A stretch of 64,000 bases of DNA from Nageia nagi (GCA_050084985.1 JBITNC010000001.1:112902001-112966000), one strand, 5' to 3'. Numbered from the stretch's first letter, positions 34,161-47,439 are shown. The notes: generated by a model from the sequence alone, not told the origin. Made by a program: numbers and translations.

Positions 34161-35596
34161 ATTATAATAGATTTCAAGCATCATAGTTTTTTTTTATCAC
34201 TTATGTATATCATTTCATGGAACTAATATGAAAATGAAAGTTAATCACCAAAGACTAGGTTTGAAAGTAAATTCAAGCAACTAGATTATTATTTGGTAAT
34301 ATTGTAATTGCTACAAAGATAAAATTGAATAAATATTTCTCAATATTTAATGAGCAAAGTATGAGACCATTTCCAAATAAATGAGTTGCTCAAGTTAGTG
34401 GTTGTAGAAAATGATTTTTTTGGCTTGTACCTTGAGAATAATTGAAAATGCTATGAAGTCAAATTATCATTTAAATTTTAAATCTTTGATAAAAATATTT
34501 CTATAAACATTTTGAGGTAAATAATATTGAAATTTGATAAATTTTGATTATGAAACATTCAAAGAGCCAATCAACTGATTCTGCCCATATAATAATGGAG
34601 CAATTTTGGTTAATATTTGATCATGCAAAATGTGGTGCAACAACAAGACTAAGGAGGAAACTTGATATGAGTAATATCTCATAAGACATGTTAAGTGAGA
34701 ATTTTTCATTATCCAACATGTGTGGGACAATAATATTATGATTTATGGAGGATAAAAGGTTTTTTATTTTATTAAGGTTTATAAAAAAAATAAACTTTGT
34801 AATATATTGGATAAAAAATTAGAAACTTATTTAAGATTATATGTTTCATTTTATAAAGTAAATAATTTTCCTTATGATAAGCCTTTAACAACATGGTAGA
34901 GCATAGTAATAATTAACAAGAGACATCACTAACAATACTATACATTTTGAATATGGTAATAATGCTAAGAATTAGTCAAGGGACATATGTTTAGCTTGCT
35001 TATTGTTGGTGGCAACTATGATTTGTAAGATTCTTGGTATTTACCAAACTCAGATATTCAATTTTTTATTGGATTTAAATTTATAACTTTTTTTAGTATG
35101 ATATTTTTTTCAACAAATTCAATTAAGCAACTATGATATATTTTTATATATATTGAGAGTTGAGAAAATGTTCAAAATTTATGCTCATGGATATTGGATG
35201 TTGAGCAAATGTTCAAATTGTGATCATGGATAATATATTTTTCCAAATGTTGAAGTGCTCATTTGGATCATAAAAATGTTGACATGCTCTTTTTTTATGA
35301 AAATATATTTATATGTAGTTACAAATGTTATTGTTGAACATGACTAGTTGTATTAGAAATGTTATGAATATGATTAATTATATGTGATAATGATGGCTGA
35401 AGCCTTAACATTCAACAAGGACTAAGTGTTATCATTCAATAAAGCTAAAACCTTTATAAATGAAAAGGCTAAATCGTTGTTGAATAATAAGGATTTAGAC
35501 TTTTAACATGACAAGGCTTCTCAAAATTTATATAAATTCATATTAAATTTTTATTCCAATTTATAAATGATGAAATAATATGTATTAACAATAGGA
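34161..35596. other. AT-rich sequence, unassigned
   Basis: May contain more of the hAT-like remnant at its left; otherwise nothing recognised. Confidence 0.35.
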
Positions 35597-35789
35597 AACC
35601 AAGCAACTAAATTTATTCAATGAAGAGGATTTAGTCTATTTAGAGCATGGTAATAGAGACTTAAATTTAGGCAAAATTCAACCTTTCCATAAAGGAAATT
35701 TGGCTAAAATGTAGCCTAATAATCAAAGTAATTCAATGAATAAGAATAGAATAATACCATACCCAAAAACCCCATGAGAGTGGTGAAGT

Positions 35790-36790
35790 GTGTTACTCGA
35801 GGAGAAACCATTTGTAGAAGTAGCCATAAGTGAAATCTGGGAACTAGACTTCACTAAGGAATTGGTGAGTATTATCACCCCAAAAACTATCATTGAATAA
35901 GGTGATAGAGATTTACAAAATGCCCTATTCAAAAGATTCATAGGAATAATACTCCCAATTGAACTCATCCAAAGCTGGATTCAAGAAATATGGAGTACCA
36001 AAGGGCCCATTTCTTTGATTATGCTTCCCAAGGAATTCTTGATTTTTAAGTTTTAATTCAAAGAAGATCTACAAAAGGTCATAGAATTAGGTCCATGGTT
36101 TCTTGGAAAGAAAGGGCTTACCATCAAGTGATTGGATAAGAGCTTCTTGCCAGAAATAGAAAATTTCAACCTTATACCCACTTGGGTTTCCCTTCTAGGA
36201 TTACATCCATCTTTATGGAATTCAAGCATTATAGCAAAAGTGGAAAAGGAAATTGGAACATTGGTGAAAATTAAGAGAGCCACACCACTGAAAGAAAAAC
36301 TCACATATGCCAGGTTCATTGCAAACATTAATATCATCAAACCCCTACGAAAAGAAGCCAAAATAAATACTGAATATGAGAGAGCCTGGATTCAACCTAT
36401 CTTATATGATAATATCCTAATAAAATGTGGTTTTTACAAAAGATTAAATCACTATGCTAAATATTTCCTAGAAAAAAATTTAAGGATGATTATAGAAGAA
36501 GTCCAATAAAACTAGACAATGCAAGTAAGACCAGTGGTAATGATTGGAAAATAGTGCAAAAATGTAAAGGAAGGAAAAATAGGGTGAACACCAATAGAAA
36601 AGTAAATAAAAATCCCTCAAAAAACTTAAATAAAACCTAGAAGGAAATAAATACACCTTCCAAACCATCTACCACTAGAAACCTATATGTAATTCTAAGC
36701 ATATTAGAAGGTATAAATAGGGATAATATTGAATATAACACATGCTTTTATGAGAACAAAGCAGTAGATATTATTGAGTATGGTGCATAG
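35790..36790 (+). pseudogene. LINE ORF1 (DUF4283 and decayed zinc knuckle), 5' part
   Basis: NALFKRFIG-ILPIELIQ (35915-35970) and DLQKVIELGPWFLGKKGL (36068 on) are the DUF4283 start; W-SLLGLHPSLWNSSII (36180 on) its second half; CGFYKRLNHYAKYF near 36424-36465 is a zinc knuckle with two cysteines replaced by aromatic residues. A Lys-rich tail follows. In family context ORF1 binds the LINE RNA. Cut at 36790 by the solo LTR, then continues for about 100 codons after 38911. Confidence 0.75.
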
Positions 36791-38911
36791 GTGTTGTAAT
36801 TTTTGTTAACACAATGATATTAGTGTGCATATGGTTCACATGGTTGCACATGTCAAAGAAATGATGTCGATAAGATTTGCAAAGTTGTCAGATGCAAAAA
36901 TGACAAAGGGACCAAAAGTTGTCATGAGGTACCACAAGTTGTCAAGAGGGCCAAAATGCAAATGGAAGATGAAAGACAACCATAAGTGACTTGTATAAGT
37001 TTTTGGATTGATAAAAAATGTGTGTTCAGCATTGGAATGGTCAAATTTTATGTTGGTTCTTTTTTGGGCACACTTATGGCTTTTTGAACGATCAAAAATT
37101 TGGACAAAATTTGTTTAGTGCAAGACAAATTATGAGAAAATGATGGTGTTTAAGAGGCTAAAATTTAAATAATATATATTAATATATACCAAAAATATGT
37201 GTTCCAAATTTCATAGCAATATGATGACAAAATAAGAAATTGCACAAGCTACAAAATGCCACTTTGTAACTTTTTACAGTTTTGAGAATAATTTTGGGCC
37301 AAGTCATGGAAATAGTTGGATGGTTATTTTGGGATTTTAAAGTCTTAAAATTTATAATTTTAAAGTTTTTACATGTATAAATTGATGATATGAGTAATTT
37401 TTTCTTTTGAATCATCTTGATTTGAGGTCCTGAAGTATGAGAATCTATAATTTGCGCAAAACTAAGCATGGGAATTTTTTGACAAAATACTAGTGAAATC
37501 CTTGTCATAGGCCACTTTGCAAGATGTGTTGTGAGAAAAATATGAGTATTTAGATATTAAAATTTATATAAAGTGTATTTAGGTATATGTAGTATATGTG
37601 GTCAAAATTTCATATCAAGGAGATAAACTAGGAAGAAATGGTATAAGTTACAAAATGCCACTTAGTAACTTTTTGCAGTTTGGTGCACTTTTTGAGATAG
37701 CAAAAAAAAAGAGTAATTCCATGAGTTTGAGTTGAGATATTTTATTTTTTATTATATATTTTCAATCAACATGAAACATCTCACAACTTTAGTTTTTGGT
37801 TCATCTCAATCCGAGGTCTAGAAGTCAATGAACAAGGATGCTTAATAAGTGTTTAACGAAATGACAAGACATAAATTTTGGTTGTGTTGAGCCTAGTTTT
37901 GGTAGTGAAATGTTTGACAAAATGCTTATTATGATTTTTGAGTATATTTTTTTATTTATTGTTAAAATATATTACACTCCCAATTGAGTTTGGAGAGTCT
38001 TAGTGATATAAAATATAAATACAAGCTTTTAGAGATGATTACTAATCTATGTAGAAATCATAATACCATTTTGTGCCATATGAACTTGGAACATGCATTC
38101 TAAGTACAATCGATGTGTTATCATGAACCAGTTCTACAATATTCAAAAATTTTTGGGTTTGTGTATTGGCAATGTAGTACAATTTTGAGTAGTGTGTGAA
38201 GTATGTGTGAGTAACGAATGTGTTTGCAATGAATTATTTCTTTATAGTTCTAAGAGTGTTGAGAGTTCTAAATATATGTGAGAAATCATATAAATTTTGA
38301 ATCAGAATGTGAAACATTTTATTAATTTGAATAATGATAGTCCTTCTTATGGTTTTAGGAATAATTTCTTGGTCCATTTTGGGGTTTTTCAGTTGATAGG
38401 TGTGAAGAGTGAGTGAGTATGAATAAAAGGGTTGAAGCTACAGAAGAGTGTGGTGATTTTTGGAATGAGAAAGAAATATTGAAGAGATAGATTCAGATTA
38501 TGGTTACATGTAGAAATGTTTTAAGCTAGACCATTTTGGTTCTTAGGTAACTGGTTATTAATCCTTCATCTTATCTTATCGAATCTATCAAGTGGGTGCT
38601 TGGCAAGAGGAGTTGGTGCTCCTTGTAGTTGGTGCTACAGAACCTAGGGGTTGGTGTTCCTTCCAGTTGGTGCTGATAAATTATGTGTAAAGTTGGTGCT
38701 TTACAATGGCTAGATTTGGATTAGAGTCCAAGCAATCTTATTTGAGGATGTAGCCACATTAGTGAACCTAATTATATCTTGTGTTGTATAATGTTCTCTT
38801 GTGTGTTTGCTCTATTTAGTTTTTTCTTTCTGGTGCATTGTTTAAATTTTTTGGTTTGAAGTTTTAAAGTTAAAGACATTGATTCATCCCCCCTCTCAGT
38901 GTAACACATAG
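36786..38911. mobile_element. Solo LTR of about 2.1 kb inserted in LINE ORF1
   Basis: CATAG at 36786-36790 and 38907-38911. In between, the unit starts (G)TGTTGTAATTT and ends GTGTAACA. A CCCCCCTCTCAGTG block sits just before the end, as near the end of LTRs of some plant copia elements (SIRE-like). No ORF inside. Two similar internal segments (ATTTCATA-x-CAA...TACAAAATGCCACTT, 37203-37262 and 37608-37662) show an internal direct repeat of about 400 bp. Confidence 0.65.
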
Positions 38912-39215
38912 TTCAATAGATATAGAATTCAATAATGAGATAGAAGGGGTAGATGGAGAAGAGGAGATAACTAGGGTTATAAAAAAAGTAAAAAATTTAG
39001 ATAATCAAGCCACAGTCATAGTCACACAATAACATAATATAGGAATGGATATATCTTCCAAGAACATATTGAACACTAGGAAAGCACCAAATATGGGGCA
39101 AAACCACTCAGTAAAATATTCATCTGGTGGCATGAAGAATTGACTTACTGAATAAGATATTGTTAATGGGAGATAATGCACTCTAGAGCAAAGTGGAGGC
39201 CACTTGGCCTCTATA
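38912..39215 (+). pseudogene. LINE ORF1, 3' part after the solo LTR
   Basis: Resumes with an acidic stretch (EFNNEIEGVDGEEEITRV), consistent with the variable tail of ORF1, and ends shortly before the ORF2 start at 39221. Confidence 0.5.
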
Positions 39216-39220
39216 ATCCC

Positions 39221-39830
39221 CCAATGAAGATCTTATCATGGAACATCAGGGGCTACAATGTCCCTAGAAAACAAAGATCCTGGCATGAAAAAAAATCAAA
39301 TATTACATTGATACATGAATTAAAAGTTAAGGAAGATAGTATAATTGATACAAAGAGAAAATTTTGGAAGGATGCTAACTTTCAATGGTAGAATTTTGAT
39401 GGTAACTTAGGTGAGTTGATGACTCTATGGGATCTAAATGTAATGACATTGGAGAACTATCATTGTGAAAACCAATCAAATAGATATATCCACACTTAAA
39501 TAATCAATGTTGAATAAAATTTTGAGTTTATCATTACAAACCTATATCTCCCAACAACTCTATGGAAAGAAGGAAAGTTTTTTATTCGCTAATCGAAGAT
39601 ATAAGATTATTCCCAAACATACCTTATATCATTATGGGGGATTTCAATACAATCCTTCACCATATGAAAAATTAAAGGGTGGTAGAGAAAAGGAGAGAGA
39701 TATGATTGATTTTAAGGATTTCTTATACAATAATAATCTAATTGATTTGGACTTGATAGGTGTAGATTTCACATGGAATAATATGTATATAGAAGATGAT
39801 TAGATCCAAACTAAACTCTATATATTAGTG
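39221..39830 (+). pseudogene. LINE ORF2, endonuclease domain
   Basis: Starts MKILSWNIRGYNVPRKQR (39224 on), the apurinic-like endonuclease N-terminus (SWNIRG) of plant L1 elements, followed by an H-E-LKV segment in place of the usual QE-K, and an FTWNNM segment near 39765. Two stops and frame changes near 39390 and 39500. The last part of the domain is largely missing before RT. Confidence 0.8.
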
Positions 39831-41000
39831 TACTCTCTATCATGGTTGGATAAATTCCCTACCTATGCTTTGGTGGCTCAAACCTCCTTCTATAGAAACC
39901 TCCTCACAAAATTAGTATAAGAAAACTAAAATGTTACAAGAGAGCTTCTCGATAACATCCCACCTCTTATCAATGAAGAAGATAATCTAAAATTATAGGC
40001 CCCCTTTTCTAAAGAAGAGATCACTTCTATATTTTTCACGATGGACAAGGATAAAGCACTCGGGCATGATGGTTTCCTGGCAAGGGTCTTTTACCAGTTT
40101 TGAGACATAATTAGAGAAGATGTGGTTAAATTTGTCCAGGAATTCCAAAGACACAATTCCCTTCTCAAGAGATGGAATACTACTTTCCTAACTATCATCC
40201 CTAAAGTTCAAATAGATACTAATCTTAAAAAATTTAGGAAAATAGGCCTTTGTAACACCAATTACAAAATCATCACTAAGTTAATTGAAAATAGAATGGT
40301 TAAAATTCTTCCCAAAATCATCTTTATCAAATAAGATGGATTTATAAGAGACAAATAGATCTTTGATGAAATTATCTTGATGCATGAGACCATACACTCC
40401 ATCAAATATTCAAAAGAAGAGGCTATGATCATTAAAGTTGATATGTAGAAAGCTTATGATAGAGTTTCATGAAAATTTCTAGATCAAATATTGGAGAGAT
40501 TTGGATTTCAAAATCAATGGAGAACTTTGGTGAGCAAATGCATTTCTACTATCACTTTCTCTATCCTAATTAATGGTGAAGCAACTAAATTCTTTAACTC
40601 CTCTAGAGGTTTAAGGCATTGGGACCCTTTATCACCTTATCTATTTATCACTATGGAAGAGGCTCTTGGTATATCCCTTAAAAGATCCAATTAGATTTAC
40701 ATCATAAGAGGAATTAAACCCTCTCAAAAATACTCTCCCATCACTTACCACCAACTTGTTGATGATACCATCTTGGTTGGAAAACCAAGTATAGAAGAAG
40801 CTAGATTCATGAAATTTATTTTGAATAAATACAAATTAGCTTCAGACTAGAAAGTTAATTATGACAAAACTAGCATCTACTTCTTCAACACTCCCCCATG
40901 GAGAAGTACACTGATATCTCAAATCTTCCAATGACAAATGAGTACTCTCCCTTCCACCTATTTGGGTTTTCCTTTATTTGAAGATTGATTCTAGAGGAGC
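39831..41000 (+). pseudogene. LINE ORF2, reverse transcriptase domain
   Basis: MDKDKALGHDGF (40035), W-TTFLTIIPK (40170), RKIGLCNTNYKIITKL (40236 on), KVDM-KAYDRVS (40433 on), FSILINGEATKFF-SSRGLR (40560 on), DPLSPYLF, and at 40755 LVDDTIL where the active site is normally (F/Y)xDD: the Asp pair is kept. All seven RT blocks can be placed; the frame is broken by about six stops. Confidence 0.85.
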
Positions 41001-42250
41001 TTAAAGTAATGGATATACTAAAAAATAAAATGGTGGGGTGGAAAGGTGTCGTACTAAGTATTCAAAATATCTACATTATTTGCTAAAAAGATTGATCAAA
41101 TATGCAAAAAACTTCATTCAAAATGATACAAAAAAAAGAAAAGGATATCCTTAGTGGCATGGGATATGGTTTGTAGAAAAAAGAGTGAAAGAGGATTAGG
41201 GATTAGATAAAAAAATTAGTCAATCAACTAATGCAGATGAAACTAGTATGAAAATTATGCCAAAATGAAGGTAGAGAGTGGATCAAGGTTTGCAAAACTA
41301 AATATCCCCAAGGGATCAATAGCCTACTTAGCCTACAAAATCCTCCTAAAGGCTCTTCTTTTTGGAATGGACTAGTAGAAGTGAGAGACCCCATTGCAGT
41401 AAACACCATATGAGAAGTCAACAATGGCCAGATAATAATATTTTGGGATGATAAATGGATCAACCCCACCTCCCTAGTAGATCAACCAGAATGAATCCAT
41501 TTAATGCTATGGACAAAGACTAGGCTTGGGCTCAAAATATCTAACTACATATATCATAATGAAGAGAACCTTCAATGATCCATTCCTATGCCCAACAATC
41601 TTAGGCTTATAGAATTAAGAATTCAACTTCTTTGGAGATTAGCCAGAACTCCACTATATCATACTCAAAAAGAAGACTATCTATTTTGAGTGGATGAGAA
41701 AGGGAAAAAGACATAATATTCCATAAAAATTGGTTATAACTTCCTTAGTCAAAATTGTAGGGATACCAAAAAATAATTATGGGTAAGTGTTTGGATAAAA
41801 TGTTTAATCCCCAAAATTGCTAGCTTTCTTTGGGTAATAGTTCTAAGGATAATCCACACTAATGATGTGCTCAAAAGAAAAGGAATGAGTTTCCCAAGCA
41901 AATGTATTCTCTGTAAAAATGCAAAAGAGTAATAAAGCACATTTTTCTTCACTATGAATATGCTAAGGAGGTATAGGAACTTGTGAATTCTAATCTCCAC
42001 CATTATTGGGTGATACCTCACTCATTAGCTAGTATGATTTAGCAATGGATATTGGAGGACAAACATAATAAGTCTAAATTGATTTAGGACATGATCCCCC
42101 CACATATATTCTAGGCAATTTGGAATGAAAGGAATGATCAGATACTCAAGGAACATAATCAAAACCCAACCAAAATATGGAAATAATGCATAAGTTCACT
42201 TTGAGAGAATATTGACTACTAGATCTAGCTAGACCCCACTAAATATGCTA
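41001..42250 (+). pseudogene. LINE ORF2, C-terminal zf-RVT region
   Basis: W-DKWINPTSL (41445 on), KIASFLWVIVLRIIHTNDVLKRKG (41810 on), CILCKNAKE (41910), and AIWNERNDQILKE (42118 on) are the reverse-transcriptase zinc-binding domain and its tail. Frame changes between 41010 and 41440. Confidence 0.75.
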
Positions 42251-44230
42251 TGTCATTCTCCCTTAGGTTTCACCTCCTCTTAGAGCCTATCCTTTCCACC
42301 TTAGATGATTATAGAAGGAGATTCCAATCACTTATATGATGTGGACTACCATAAACAAAGTAAGGAGGGATGATGTGACTGTCATCACATCACAAAATTT
42401 GAATTACCCCTCCAATATTAAGTCCCTATAGATGTGACTAATAGAAACAAGCCAAAGCATAGCAAGTACAAAATTTAAGGTAGGATTTAGAGATGTGGGA
42501 TAATTCACCTTAATTTAGATATTATCCTTGATCCACTACCTACACTACTTCAAAAATCCACTCCATATAAGAAACCCATTCTAGCTCCTTTGCATGCAAG
42601 TTTTATTACCACGATCATGGGTAAGAGTTGCATTACTGAACTAGGAAACTTTCATGAAGTTTAAGGGAATAATGATGTTTGGGGTATCCTTAGTAATAGA
42701 GGGATGTAGAGGTATATCATGAATTATCAAGGCCACAACCCTACTTTGGAAGATGAGATGGTGAGCAACTATGATAATGGATGGGTGACAATTGAAATAG
42801 TCCAAGTCAATCTTTCCATAGAGGTAATTACAAAATCCAATACCTTGAGTCTTAAGGGGAGGTTATTCAAGAAAAACTCAAAGGTTAGGCCTAAGGAAGT
42901 TTAGGCATTTTTATCTTAAGGGAATCCCTTATCAAAAAAAGGATCAAAATTGATCATGAGATGCTCCCAGAACCATGGGATTGCATCACCAAATGGGTGA
43001 TCAAATATTTCATGCTTAATGGTAGGTACACTATCATTTTCAAACCTAACCTTATTCTTATTTATCATGTTATATGGGGGAGGAATTTTGTATTTATTTC
43101 CCTTTATTTCTAACAAAATTAATTAGTACTTTTGTTAGTCAAGTCAAGAATAGGGAACAAATCCAATTAATAGATTTGTGCCTTGTCACTTTCCTCTATC
43201 AAAAAGACCTTATGGAAACCCTTAGGAAAAAAATCAATTTCAATCAAGTACTTTAAGGAAGCAACTCTGGTAAAGATATCCCCATAGAATCTAGCAAGGG
43301 TAAGGAGAAAGCCTATAGAAAAGAGCCCTAGGGTATTCCAAGTTTGACCAAAAAGAAGTAAAAACCAAATTAGAAATAGGATAGGTAAAAGGGGAAAATA
43401 ACTGAGAAGGTTAGAGCTATTAGCAAGCCTAAGAATAGTCATAGGATTACTACTACATACACCCCTCAGACTAGCCATTGAATGTTAACTAGATCCTGGA
43501 GCTCCAAAAGTAAAAAGGTAAATCCTAAAGTAGGTAGGGAAAATGTTGTGAATATTCAAAATAATAGCCACATTTAGGAAACCCTTGTGGCCCTTGCTAA
43601 AAACTAGGAGAAAACCCCCTCTTATCCAACCAAATATTTTTAGACCATTGATTCCATAATAGGAACATCAAATGAGCCATAAGAGCCATCAAAACCTCTA
43701 GAGAAAACCTGCAAGCCTATCATGGATCTTATGCCTCACACCATAGAAGAGATCCTTGAGATGAATTTTGAGGGTGACCCTATTAAGCCTACTAAATATA
43801 AGGAAGGAACTAAAGGTATTGAGTTTGGGAATCTTGACTAATTGAAATCTTAGGGAATAAAAGTATTCTAGTTTAAGGAATGTAAATTTATGCCTACCCT
43901 ATCGAAAGGTATCAAGTTATACATTCAGATAGTGTGCCTCTTGATATTCCATCATATACATAGTAACATCCTAGGAAGAGGAAAGATGTGAAAGAAACTC
44001 AACCCAACAAAAGAAGAAACCCCTCCAAGAAGAGAAATGCAAAAGAAATAAATAGCCTAGAAATAAAAGAGAAGACCCCCAAGATTTTGAATATCAAGCC
44101 TCTGGCTTGGGTCTTAACAAACTAATCCATTCCATTAGATGATGTGTTAGTACTACAATTTAGAGTCCAAACTAGAGTTGAAGCAAAAAAGAAATAGAAG
44201 TAAGTTACCCCTAGTAGGAAAAGGGGGAAA
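42251..44230 (+). pseudogene. Unassigned coding remnant after LINE ORF2
   Basis: Clear but decayed coding signal that is not part of a normal plant LINE. Open stretch 42719-42904 (NYQGHNPTLEDEMVSNYDNG, then WVTIEIVQVNLSIEVITK and a LFKKNSKVRPKEV segment), continuing in neighbouring frames with PEPWD-I-KWV and NGRYT-IFKPNLILI (42968-43060), then a Lys/Ser-rich tail (43290-44200). The WV-x-x-x-V-V-L-x-x-E-I plus FLS pattern recalls plant transposon-associated proteins of unknown role; I do not assign a function. It lies inside the 20-bp LINE duplication. Confidence 0.45.
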
Positions 44231-44479
44231 AATCTTAATTACTAGTATGTTCTAAGTTGTGCTCACTAGTAGAAGATAGTTTGTATTTTTGTATTATAGT
44301 TCAATAGATATTTTAATGAAGTTCTAGAAGTTTTTTAGCTATTATCTATACTCTTTTTGGCTACCACCAACTATAGCTAGGTAGCAGTTTCATTTTTTTG
44401 AAACCATTTTGTGATCAATTTTTGGGACGTAGCTTAAAACCTTTATTTTAATTAATAATATAATTTACCCTTTATTATC
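44231..44479 (+). other. LINE 3' end
   Basis: Noncoding, ending AT-rich (TTAATTAATAATATAATTTACCC) before the right 20-bp duplication. Confidence 0.5.
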
Positions 44480-44499
44480 AACCAAGCAACTAAATTTAT

Positions 44500-45359
44500 A
44501 TTAAATGTTATTTTACATGAAGATTAAAATCCTCCAAATCCTAGTACTATTACAACATTCCAAAACTCACTTTTGCTTTCTTCAATTCAATTCCTATAAC
44601 ATATAATCCTAATTTTTTTTCTTATTCTACAATTATAATCTTTTGTATTATTGAATAATAATGAATATTTTCTATTTTTGGATGTAAAGATAAAAATAAT
44701 GAAGGAGAAGAAAAGGATTGAATGAGAAATATTAGATCATAATTATTGATGAATATTTTGAATTAAATAAATGCTAGTACATATTTTTTCTATTTTAAAA
44801 TATATAACTTATGTATGCTTTCTTGATATATGCATTTGTAATTTTGTATATATAATATACACAATTATCATAATTTTCTAGCAAATTGTTGAACTTGGGT
44901 TATATTCCAATTTTTGAAATAATTTGTAATTTATTTCTTACCATAAATGTAAAAAAGAACATAAAAGAGTGATAAATACAATAAAATTTGAGCCAACCCT
45001 ATCAATTAAATTGCTTTAACAATCATTACAAGGTCTCATACTTCAAAATAAGTTTTAACTCTCATAATTACAAATTTAATAGTTTAGTATTTAACCATTT
45101 TTATATTTTACAAAATAGAACCTTACAAAAAGGTCTTTGGATAAAATATTAAGTAAATTATATAATAGCTTAAGAAGTAGGATCATCTCTATCAATAGCA
45201 ACAACAAGAGCTTCACCTTATCCAAAGCACCCTAAAATACTAAATCTATTATTCTCTCATCAATATTTTTTGCTAATTATAATTATTTTAAATCTACTTC
45301 TTTAGAACTAGAAGCACTTCCTCATAGGGGGCCACTTAGTGGAAAACCTTCAAATATGT
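44500..45359. other. AT-rich sequence, unassigned
   Basis: No coding motif or repeat recognised. Confidence 0.4.
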
Positions 45360-45695
45360 GTGAAAATGGGCTTCTTAAAAATTCTGTATTTTAAAAATTT
45401 ACCACCTCCCCTTTAAATTTATTAAACCTTCTATTTTTTAAATTTACCACCTCCCCCCAATCCCCCACTCTCAACTATGCACCCCTTTCCCCTCCCCACC
45501 ACCCACCCCCTTTTTTTTAAATACCCCTATGCCCTCCCATTTTTCAAAATACCCCTACCACCCTCCCCTTATAAAATACTTATCGATATACTGCTAATTG
45601 AACTAGATATTAAAAATACCTCCTATATTTTTTCATGTGGTATTTAGCATTTTCTAACAATGACCCCCTCATGCACTTATTAAAGCCTATTTAAT
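45360..45695 (-). repeat. Dispersed repeat with G-rich segment, copy 2 (inverted)
   Basis: The reverse complement aligns with 17885-18100. On the plus strand it is a C-rich tract, 45448-45570, with CCCCCC, CCCCC, CCCC, CCCC and CCACCCACCCCC runs; the minus strand could form one or more G-quadruplexes. It also contains two CACCTCCCC/TTTACCACCTCCC repeats (45404-45455). Confidence 0.6.
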
Positions 45696-47439
45696 ATTAC
45701 GTAATTTAACTATTGTCCTTAAATTCTCTAATTTTTTTGTAAAAATATATAAAAGAAGAAAAAAATTATAATCAATAAAAATAATTAAAATTAAAATAGA
45801 GTTAAGGAATTACATTCATATATCTTATATATATCTTCTTCATAAATAATAATTATAACCTAAATCTTATCCATTTTCCATTTATTCTAATATACTTAAG
45901 CCTTATTTTTTAAGTTTTCAAGATGATTTCATATTAATTTTAATATATAATTTGAATGAGAAGTCTTAGCTATCACGATATTGGATTTTGTAGCCATCAA
46001 CATTGCATAGATTTTATTTGGTTCATATTATAACATTTTGAATAATTCTTTGCATCATTTATTTTGCTTGTAGTAAATAACTATTGCATTTATCATAACC
46101 TTTTCTCAAAAATCCTAATCATGAAGAGATGCTAAATAATTTAAACAACTCTAGAGATCACTTTTTTGATTAAATTAATCAAAAAATCTAAATAGGTAGA
46201 TAGCATGGGTGCAGATATATCATGCTTAGTTATTACTATTATTCCAACATCAAGTTATTGTAGGCTAAAATATTATCTAGGATTAAAACATTTGTCTCTT
46301 TATTCCTCTTCCTAATCTTATGTGAATGTCAATGCCTCACCAAAAGGCACACTTAGCCTTGAAATTGCTTTAAAAACTTTGAAAAAGCTTTACATATATC
46401 ATAAATAGTTAAGATAGTTGGATCATTTATTTCTAAAGATGATGGTAAAGTAAAGGAAGTAAGAGGTCCTCAAAGAGGATGAGTTGGACTTATTTGTGGT
46501 GGTGGTGGAGGCATCTTGATTTGATTCTCTCTTATTGGTGATAATCTTGAAGGATTGAGAAAAGATGAAAATAGTTTTTAAAATAATAAAACCAAAAAAT
46601 AAAAAATAGTAAAAAAATAAAGCTCAAGACTGGTTGGATTTTATGTGGTCCTTTTAAATCTTTTAAAATTCTTAAAATAATTAATATTCTAAGTTATTTA
46701 AAATATTACATCTATATTTATTTCAAAAGAAAAATCTCCCTTTTAGCAAACTTCAAATGTATAAAATTCAACTATAATAATTAAGAATTTATTTTCTAAG
46801 AAGCTAGCATCAAACAATGATAAATTCTATAAGTTTTTATTAATAAATCACTAGCAAATAGATAAGCATAATCACTAACGATATCAAATATCATCAAATC
46901 AACTCACCTAGATAACAAACAAGTACATGTAATGTATACCTTCTTCATCATATGATTAATTCAATAAATTATTCTATTAAATGGAGAATTCTTTCTCTAA
47001 TAAAAACATACAATACACAAGAGATCTCAAGGTGCTTGCAAGGGAAGCTCTTTTGCAAGGATGGCCAATGAGTCATGGGAACCCATTTCAACCAATAGAA
47101 TCTCTTTTGATTATATTGGGGCATCATAAAAGACTCACACATTCTCCAATTGGTTATGGAAATCCATAACATCAATTTGACTACTTTTTTATTATTTTGG
47201 GGCATCACAAAAGATTTACATATTACTTGACGAATATCACATATGTAAGAAATGCAAAATAAAAAATTAGACCAAGTCATCTATTATCTTTCTTGGAAGA
47301 GATAATTATACTCCTATAAAACCCATTTTTATACTTTTAGGGTATTACAAGTTCTACCATGAGAATAATTTATCAATGATCCTTCTTAGTTAAGTAGCTT
47401 CATTCTTGATATTACAATTTACAATTTAACATGAGAATT
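45696..47439. other. AT-rich sequence, unassigned
   Basis: Contains a roughly 100-bp imperfect direct repeat (GGGGCATCATAAAAGACTCA at 47117 and GGGGCATCACAAAAGATTTA at 47199). A short Pro-rich minus-strand reading near 46510 has no support as a gene. Confidence 0.35.

Larger units (their letters stand above)
35597..44499 (+). mobile_element. L1-type LINE with exact 20-bp target duplication
   Basis: AACCAAGCAACTAAATTTAT occurs exactly at 35597-35616 and at 44480-44499 and flanks a unit holding, in order, LINE ORF1, endonuclease, RT and zf-RVT, all plus-strand. A long exact target-site duplication is the mark of target-primed reverse transcription. Net of the solo LTR inside it (36791-38906) the LINE is about 6.7 kb, somewhat long for a plant L1 because of an extra coding remnant after ORF2. 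There is no clean poly-A at the 3' end (AT-rich instead). Confidence 0.8.

Noticed and set aside
36053-36361. Minus-strand 102-codon ORF
   Set aside because: Shadow of the LINE ORF1 DUF4283 region on the plus strand.
46480-46540. Short proline-rich minus-strand reading (MPPPPPQ...)
   Set aside because: Brief, interrupted by stops, no neighbouring exon or family match.
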